Shown here: in pieces, positions 58,854 through 64,000 of the stretch | Layout: each line of letters begins with the position of its first letter | Position numbering within the stretch: the stretch's first letter is position 1 | NCBI RefSeq assembly: GCF_003946575.1 | Contig: NZ_RHOP01000008.1 | Coordinates: 46,833 to 110,832, forward strand | Length of the DNA: 64,000 nt | Direction of reading: 5' to 3' | Source of the DNA: Companilactobacillus jidongensis | GTDB taxonomy: Bacteria > Bacillota > Bacilli > Lactobacillales > Lactobacillaceae | Position numbers and translations under genes: made by a program | Notes under the pieces: generated by a model | What the model was told of the DNA's origin: nothing | Seen by the model: only the letters and a program-made list of their open reading frames with translations | Databases searched by the model: none

Positions 58854-60440
58854 ATGGCAAAGGAAAATGAGACTCCACGCAAGCATAAACTTATCCAATA
58901 TGCGAATGGTCCTTCACTAGAAGAGATCAATGGTACGGTTTCGGTACCAAAGGATAAGGGATTTATTAAGACATTATTAGCTTATTCAGGACCAGGTGCG
59001 CTAGTTGCGGTTGGTTATATGGATCCAGGTAATTGGTCAACATCAATTACTGGTGGTCAAAATTTTCAATATTTACTAATGTCAGTTATTCTAATTTCTA
59101 GTTTAATTGCCATGTTATTACAATATATGGCTGCTAAACTAGGAATTGTAAGCAGTATGGACTTGGCGCAAGCCATTAGAGCCAGAACGAGTAAGGCATT
59201 AGGAATTGTTTTATGGATTTTAACAGAGTTTGCGATCATGGCGACAGATATAGCCGAAGTTATCGGTGCTGCCATCGCATTGTACTTGTTGTTTCACATT
59301 CCATTAGTAATTGCAGTATTCATTACTGTCTTGGATGTTTTAGTATTGCTATTATTAACGAAAATTGGTTTTAGAAAAATCGAAGCAATCGTTGTTTGCT
59401 TGATTTTAGTTATTTTATTCGTATTTGTTTATCAAGTCGCATTGTCTGACCCTGATTGGGGTGGAGTTATTAAGGGCTTGATACCAACCGCTAGAACATT
59501 CTCTTCTAGCGAAAAGGTTGCCGGTATGACACCATTGAGTGGTGCTTTAGGTATCATTGGTGCAACTGTTATGCCTCATAATTTGTACCTCCATTCAGCT
59601 ATTTCTCAAACACGTAAGGTTGATCACAATGATGAGGAATCAGTTGCTCAAAATGTTAGATTCTCAGCTTGGGATTCAAATATTCAATTAACAGCTGCAT
59701 TCTTTGTTAATGCATTGCTATTGATCATGGGTGTTGCGGTATTTAAGACTGGTTCAGTTAAAGATCCTTCATTCTTTGGATTGTATGAAGCATTATCAGA
59801 TACTTCGACAATGAGCAATAATATTTTGATTGGCGTTGCTAAATCAGGTATTCTTTCAACATTGTTTGCTGTTGCCTTACTGGCATCTGGTCAAAACTCA
59901 ACTATCACTGGTACATTAACTGGTCAAGTTATAATGGAAGGTTTCGTCCACATGAAGATGCCTCTGTGGTTAAGAAGATTAGTAACACGTTTGATCTCAG
60001 TTATTCCTGTTTTGATTTGTGTTATGTTGACTAGCGGTAAGAGCGCAATTGATGAACACACTGCTTTGAATAATTTAATGAATAATTCACAGGTTTTCTT
60101 AGCTTTCGCCTTACCATTTTCAATGTTGCCATTATTGATGATGACAGATAGTGAAGATGAGATGGGACATAGATTTAAGAACAGTGGGTGGATCAAGGCG
60201 TTAGGTTGGTTCTCAGTTGTAGGTTTGACAATATTGAACCTGATCAGTTTGCCAGACCAAGTGTTGGCATTCTTTGGAAATAATCCATCGTCATCTGATA
60301 CGACTGTGTCTAAAATCATTGCTTATATTTTAATATTTGCTGTCTTGGCATTGTTAGTTTGGACGGTAACTGATTTACAACATGGTAATAAGAGACTTAA
60401 AGAACAAGTGGCTAAATCAAAACTTGCTGATGAAGAATAG
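58854..60440 (+). CDS. mntH: NRAMP Mn2+/Fe2+ transporter
   Basis: A 528-residue NRAMP protein with intact metal motifs: GYMDPGNWSTSITGG in helix 1 and MPHNLYLHSA in helix 6. Eleven to twelve helices and a 40-residue N-terminal extension are typical of lactobacillar MntH. Proton-coupled Mn2+ uptake, central to oxidative-stress defence in catalase-poor lactobacilli. Confidence 0.93.
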   Translation: MAKENETPRKHKLIQYANGPSLEEINGTVSVPKDKGFIKTLLAYSGPGALVAVGYMDPGNWSTSITGGQNFQYLLMSVILISSLIAMLLQYMAAKLGIVSSMDLAQAIRARTSKALGIVLWILTEFAIMATDIAEVIGAAIALYLLFHIPLVIAVFITVLDVLVLLLLTKIGFRKIEAIVVCLILVILFVFVYQVALSDPDWGGVIKGLIPTARTFSSSEKVAGMTPLSGALGIIGATVMPHNLYLHSAISQTRKVDHNDEESVAQNVRFSAWDSNIQLTAAFFVNALLLIMGVAVFKTGSVKDPSFFGLYEALSDTSTMSNNILIGVAKSGILSTLFAVALLASGQNSTITGTLTGQVIMEGFVHMKMPLWLRRLVTRLISVIPVLICVMLTSGKSAIDEHTALNNLMNNSQVFLAFALPFSMLPLLMMTDSEDEMGHRFKNSGWIKALGWFSVVGLTILNLISLPDQVLAFFGNNPSSSDTTVSKIIAYILIFAVLALLVWTVTDLQHGNKRLKEQVAKSKLADEE

Positions 60441-60459
60441 AACACGTTTGAAATAAATC

Positions 60460-60500
60460 AAAAAGGTTCAGATTGCAAATTCGCAATCTGAGCCTTTTTA
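60460..60500. terminator. Bidirectional terminator
   Basis: AAAAAGG(T)TCAGATTGC pairs with GCAATCTGAGCCTTTTT. Confidence 0.92.
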
Positions 60501-60503
60501 TTG

Positions 60504-60698
60504 TTATTTTTTAATTTTTTCTGCTTTTGGAGTGACTTGATAATTGTCTTTTACAAACCACAAAGCAGCGGCGACTAATAAAATGCTTGATATGACCAAG
60601 AAAATTCTACCAAGATGAAATCCTGGATTTACTGTCATTTCCAAAATAGTCAGTATCATTGATACCAATAGCAAAATAGATGTTCTTTTTAAGATCAT
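60504..60698 (-). CDS. Two-helix membrane protein, 64 residues
   Basis: Two hydrophobic helices (SILLLVSMILTILEMTV; IFLVISSILLVAAALWFV) and a basic tail (PKAEKIKK). GGGGGA lies about 12 nt before the ATG. Convergent with mntH. Not recognised. Confidence 0.6.
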   Translation of the reverse strand: MILKRTSILLLVSMILTILEMTVNPGFHLGRIFLVISSILLVAAALWFVKDNYQVTPKAEKIKK

Positions 60699-60775
60699 TA
60701 GACGTCGTCCCCCTTAAAATTTTTTAGTAAAAGAATTATAACAGAAAACGTTTTAAGGAGGGAAGAAAAATATTT

Positions 60776-60928
60776 TTATTTAGGGAATATCAAAAAGATT
60801 CCAAAAAAGAAAACTGCTGTTCCGACTGATAATAGTAGATAATACATTGATTCTTTCTTAGCTTTGAATGATATTGTAGCGACTGCGATACCGATTATAA
60901 ATACTAAAATAGCGAAAAATATTTGCAT
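60776..60928 (-). CDS. Two-helix membrane protein, 50 residues
   Basis: The ATG at 60928 follows CAGGAGATG; the frame extends up to 60961 without support. MQIFFAILVFIIGIAVATI then a basic loop (FKAKKES) and a second helix. Not recognised; may act with the neighbouring two-helix protein. Confidence 0.6.
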   Translation of the reverse strand: MQIFFAILVFIIGIAVATISFKAKKESMYYLLLSVGTAVFFFGIFLIFPK

Positions 60929-61129
60929 ATTATCATCTCCTGGATTTTGGTAGTCTTTCATTTTAATTATATCTAAGTTAAAATGTATAAGGCTTTTTGT
61001 AACAAAATATTTTTAAAAATTTAAGAAGCCAAAATTAAAATAGCAAATTTCCATAATTATCTTTTTCATTTCACGAAATATCCTTATACTTATATTAATG
61101 AGGATATTTCTTTTTTAGGGGAAACGTAA

Positions 61130-62239
61130 ATGGCTGTATTAAAACGAGTTTTTTCAGATAAGGTTTTGTGGATTGCTGGGGCAGCAGCAATCCTCACTTC
61201 CATCTTTATAAGTCCACCGCAGTTAATGGATATTAATTGGAAGACATTAGCTTCCATATTATCAATGATGATCATAATTCAAATTTATGATTATTTAGAT
61301 TTTTTAAAGTATTATGCGGCGTATTTAACACATAAGGCAAAAACTACCCGGCAAATGATGCTCATACTAGCAAGTATATCGTTTTTCGGAGCGATGTTCC
61401 TAACTAATGATGTTACTATTTTGACGTTGGTACCTTTATATTACCAACTTTCTAAACATTTAAAAGTAAATCCAGTATTTCCTGTCATAGTAATTGCTAT
61501 GGCAGCTAATTTAGGTAGTATCTTTACTCCTTTCGGTAATACACATAATTTGTTCCTATTGACACATTATAACTTAGGAATAGCTCAATTTTTTACAATG
61601 TCTGCACCGATTACAATTGTTAACTTTCTAGCAATTTTCTTAGTAACAAGATTTTTTGCCAAAGACAAAGTGGAATTGAGTAAACTACCAACAGTCGAAT
61701 TAAATATTCCTAGTCTGACTTTGACAGCTTTTGTTACAGTTATTATTTTCTTGGGAATTTTCAAAGTTATTCCTATGTGGGGTTCATTGATTGCTGCTTT
61801 GTTACTAGTGATTTTTATTAATCCTCATATTCTGGAATCGGTCGATTATTCAATTGTACTTATTTTTATGTGCTTTTTTATTGCAGTTGGTAATCTTAAT
61901 CGTGATCCGGCAATCGTTAATCATTTGCATAACTTTATTCAGACAAAGGGAAGCACATATTTAACCTCAATTATTACTAGTCAATTTATCAGTAATGTCC
62001 CATCGACTATTTTGATTTCTAAATTTACTACTTATGTTCATGCGGTATTTTTGGGTACCAATATCGGTGGACTAGGTTCAGTAGTGGCCTCACTGGCTAA
62101 TTTATTGGCCTTTAAACAATATAGATTCTTCTTCAAAGAACATCCTGGTAAGTATCTAATGTGGTTCAGTATTATTAATTTCTCAATGTTGTTGATAATT
62201 GGAACAATCGGATATTTCTTAATTGATTTTGGACTTTAG
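61130..62239 (+). CDS. ArsB/SLC13-like anion permease (ion transporter superfamily)
   Basis: A 369-residue permease with 10-11 helices. FLTNDVTILTLVPLYYQL and GSIFTPFGNTHNLFLLTHY match the NhaD/ArsB/SLC13 re-entrant loops, and SQFISNVPSTIL the second. It could export arsenite or carry dicarboxylates; the arsC gene at 38625 makes arsenite worth considering, though the genes are far apart. Confidence 0.8.
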   Translation: MAVLKRVFSDKVLWIAGAAAILTSIFISPPQLMDINWKTLASILSMMIIIQIYDYLDFLKYYAAYLTHKAKTTRQMMLILASISFFGAMFLTNDVTILTLVPLYYQLSKHLKVNPVFPVIVIAMAANLGSIFTPFGNTHNLFLLTHYNLGIAQFFTMSAPITIVNFLAIFLVTRFFAKDKVELSKLPTVELNIPSLTLTAFVTVIIFLGIFKVIPMWGSLIAALLLVIFINPHILESVDYSIVLIFMCFFIAVGNLNRDPAIVNHLHNFIQTKGSTYLTSIITSQFISNVPSTILISKFTTYVHAVFLGTNIGGLGSVVASLANLLAFKQYRFFFKEHPGKYLMWFSIINFSMLLIIGTIGYFLIDFGL

Positions 62240-62242
62240 ACA

Positions 62243-62274
62243 GAGCTTCACACATTGTGTGAGGTTCTTTTTTT
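62243..62274 (+). terminator. Terminator
   Basis: GAGCTTCACAC / GTGTGAGGTTC then TTTTTTT. Confidence 0.85.
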
Positions 62275-62327
62275 GTTTCGGTACCTTTGATATACTCAAA
62301 AGAAATATCATAGAGGGATGGGGATGT

Positions 62328-62813
62328 ATGGACAAAGTAGAAAAATTGCCTAAGAGCATTAAGACTATTTGGCGAATTCACGCAGTAATTGAATTTATTA
62401 TCTTCTTGATAGTTGTTCAAGCTGTTAGTTTGATCAAGTTAGTTATACCGAATGATACTAGTAATTATTTCAATATAGGAGAAGGAATTGTTATTGCAAT
62501 TGGGTCAATGTGTTTGATTGCCAGCTTTTTTTATGTCGTGTATTTATGGAATTTCTGGACATATTATATTGATGATCGACAAGTTCAATTGCATAGTGGA
62601 TATTTTTTCAGGAAGCAAATAATTATTCCAATTGCTAGAGTACAAAATGTCACTCTTAAGCAAGGCCCAATCTTGCGATGGAAAAACTTGCAGAAGATCG
62701 TTATTGTGACTGCAGCAGGTAAGAGTGAAATTGACGGGATTGATTCGGAACAAGCTGATCAGTTGAAGGAAACAATCATGAAGCTGGCTCAGGAGGCGAA
62801 GAATGATATCTGA
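62328..62813 (+). CDS. PH-domain (bPH2) membrane protein, YdbS-like
   Basis: A 161-residue protein: two membrane helices (FIIFLIVVQAVSLI; GIVIAIGSMCLIASFFYVVYLW) and a C-terminal bacterial PH domain (YIDDRQVQLHSGYFFRKQIIIPIARVQNVTL). ATG 62328 follows GGATGGGG. It overlaps the next gene by 11 bp; the pair matches Bacillus ydbS-ydbT, implicated in protection against bacteriocin-type stress. Confidence 0.85.
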   Translation: MDKVEKLPKSIKTIWRIHAVIEFIIFLIVVQAVSLIKLVIPNDTSNYFNIGEGIVIAIGSMCLIASFFYVVYLWNFWTYYIDDRQVQLHSGYFFRKQIIIPIARVQNVTLKQGPILRWKNLQKIVIVTAAGKSEIDGIDSEQADQLKETIMKLAQEAKNDI

Positions 62814-63969
62814 TCCGAAAAGGCTACATCCAGTGGCAATGTTGTTTTTCTTGTACAAGGATATTAAGAATTGGATCGTTCCGGCGATTGTGTATGTGTT
62901 TGCTTTTTATAATCAGTCTAAGATCTGGTCACTTTTGGGTCTATTGACAATAATAATATTGATTGTCACGGGAGACGTTATTAAATATTTTACATTCAGT
63001 TATCAATTTTTTGATAATGAAATATTAATTAAAAACGGTGTGTTTGTAAAAAAAGTTAATCATATCCCGTATGATCGAATTCAGAATGTAACGGCAAATC
63101 AATGGTTCTTTTTGAAGCCATTCAAGCTAGAAGAACTAGAAATAGAGACGGCTGGGCATTCTGAAGGTCCAGAAGTGAGCTTGGTTGCAGTTCCTGTGGA
63201 ACTTAAGGACGAACTAAATCGTTATCAACAAAAATTTAATTCAGAAGAAGTTACAAAAAATGTTTCACAGGAAACTTTTTTTGATAAAACCTCATTGGAA
63301 CAAGCGTCTATCAGCAAGGTAACAGAATCATATTCGATAACTTGGCATGAATTACTAAAATTCTCTCTGACTTCACCAGCATTTTTATCAGGATTGTTAG
63401 TGGTTCTAGCGTTCTATGGGAAGATCCAGCATTCGATCAGTAAGCAATTATACGAAGAAGCTGCTAATGAATTTGTACATTTAGGATGGTTGTTAGTAGT
63501 CGGTGGACTGCTGATAGTATTGCTGCTCTTTTATTTGGTTTCGGTATTTGTTCTGATTGCCAAGTATTATCACTTTCATCTGGATAAGACTGATAATCAA
63601 TTTGAAATGCAATATGGATTTTTTAAGACAAAAAAAACTAGTTTGTCTAAGAACAGGATTCAGGCAGTTGTAGTCAAACAAACTTTATTGAGAAGAATGC
63701 TACATATTGCATCAGTCAAGTTGGTAATTATTTCTAATTCCAAAAAAGAAGAAACAGAAAAAGATATTATTGTTATGCCAGTAATTGAAACGGTTAAGCT
63801 GAATGATTTTTTGAGAAAGTTTTTTCCACACATTCCAGTGGATGAATTGAGAGTGGAACCTGCGGCGGCAAAGACTTATTATTATGATTTGCGTAATGCA
63901 CTTGTTTTTAGCTTGATTACAGACCCAAATTGTCAAATCAAGTGCAACAGTATCGACCTATTCTTATAA
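62803..63969 (+). CDS. PH-domain (bPH2) membrane protein, YdbT-like, apparently shortened
   Basis: A 388-residue protein with two helix-pair plus bPH2 repeats (FFDNEILIKNGVFVKKVNHIPYDRIQNVTA near 65-95; KTDNQFEMQYGFFKTKKTSLSKNRIQAV near 265-292). YdbT homologues are usually nearer 480-500 residues with a third PH domain. Here the frame ends soon after YYYDLRNALVFSLI in a low-similarity tail, and no other frame continues. A truncation, frameshift or element just right of the window is possible. Confidence 0.78.
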   Translation: MISDPKRLHPVAMLFFLYKDIKNWIVPAIVYVFAFYNQSKIWSLLGLLTIIILIVTGDVIKYFTFSYQFFDNEILIKNGVFVKKVNHIPYDRIQNVTANQWFFLKPFKLEELEIETAGHSEGPEVSLVAVPVELKDELNRYQQKFNSEEVTKNVSQETFFDKTSLEQASISKVTESYSITWHELLKFSLTSPAFLSGLLVVLAFYGKIQHSISKQLYEEAANEFVHLGWLLVVGGLLIVLLLFYLVSVFVLIAKYYHFHLDKTDNQFEMQYGFFKTKKTSLSKNRIQAVVVKQTLLRRMLHIASVKLVIISNSKKEETEKDIIVMPVIETVKLNDFLRKFFPHIPVDELRVEPAAAKTYYYDLRNALVFSLITDPNCQIKCNSIDLFL

Positions 63970-64000
63970 ATTGGTATAGTTAATCATCTAAATCAATGAA

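Overview
The window reads as chromosome of a low-GC (mid-30s percent by eye), Gram-positive lactic acid bacterium of the Lactobacillaceae. The protein families and strong AGGAGG ribosome sites fit this, as do the CcpA-type cre box, PTS/PRD regulation, LCP, C69 dipeptidase and MntH/MntR genes. A Companilactobacillus-like species is my best guess, but that is inference. I saw no tRNA, rRNA, IS element, prophage or CRISPR array.

Left third (1-20600): a sugar-acid 'island'. First comes a 2-keto-3-deoxygluconate (KDG) operon: permease (cut by the window edge), KdgK, hexulose-6-phosphate synthase and isomerase (HxlA/HxlB), Eda and KduD. Next is a GntR/HutC regulator with matching palindromes at its own promoter and at the next operon. 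That operon (5857-11424) carries an amidohydrolase, a DgaE-type ammonia lyase, a lone PRD protein, four poorly characterised proteins (SFCGS, DUF4312, DUF4311, DUF4310) and a DgaF-type aldolase. It looks like an undescribed uptake and catabolic system for an acylated amino-sugar acid. Two histidine phosphatases follow. Then comes a second dgaF-dgaE pair on the minus strand, the sigma-54 activator DgaR, and the D-glucosaminate mannose-type PTS dgaABCD. Both DgaR-linked promoters are textbook -24/-12 sites with upstream repeats spaced exactly 21 bp.

Middle (20700-49450): two zinc-ribbon membrane proteins around a GDSL lipoprotein; an XRE membrane regulator; an ABC permease and ATPase with an acyl-CoA ligase; a HigBA toxin-antitoxin with an internal 27-bp duplication; a two-component system; PerR and two VIT-family metal transporters; RlmA; an EamA exporter; a CstR/CsoR-type repressor divergent from a thioredoxin, with an operator on each side; an LCP protein; TetR with a divergent SDR reductase and ArsC; an isochorismatase; two C69 dipeptidases; a diguanylate cyclase; an MFS transporter with an M20 amidohydrolase; and L-serine dehydratase.

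Right (49450-64000): a compact type I toxin-antitoxin locus of the Fst/par type (30-residue toxin plus convergent antisense RNA). Then a pxpB-pxpC-accB-accC-pxpA-NRAMP-like operon (5-oxoproline or related lactam use) followed by a convergent biotin ligase. After that a ROK kinase; MntR with a DtxR-type box; Usp-MntH; two tiny membrane proteins; an ArsB/SLC13-like permease; and two bacterial PH-domain membrane proteins, the second apparently shortened at its C terminus.
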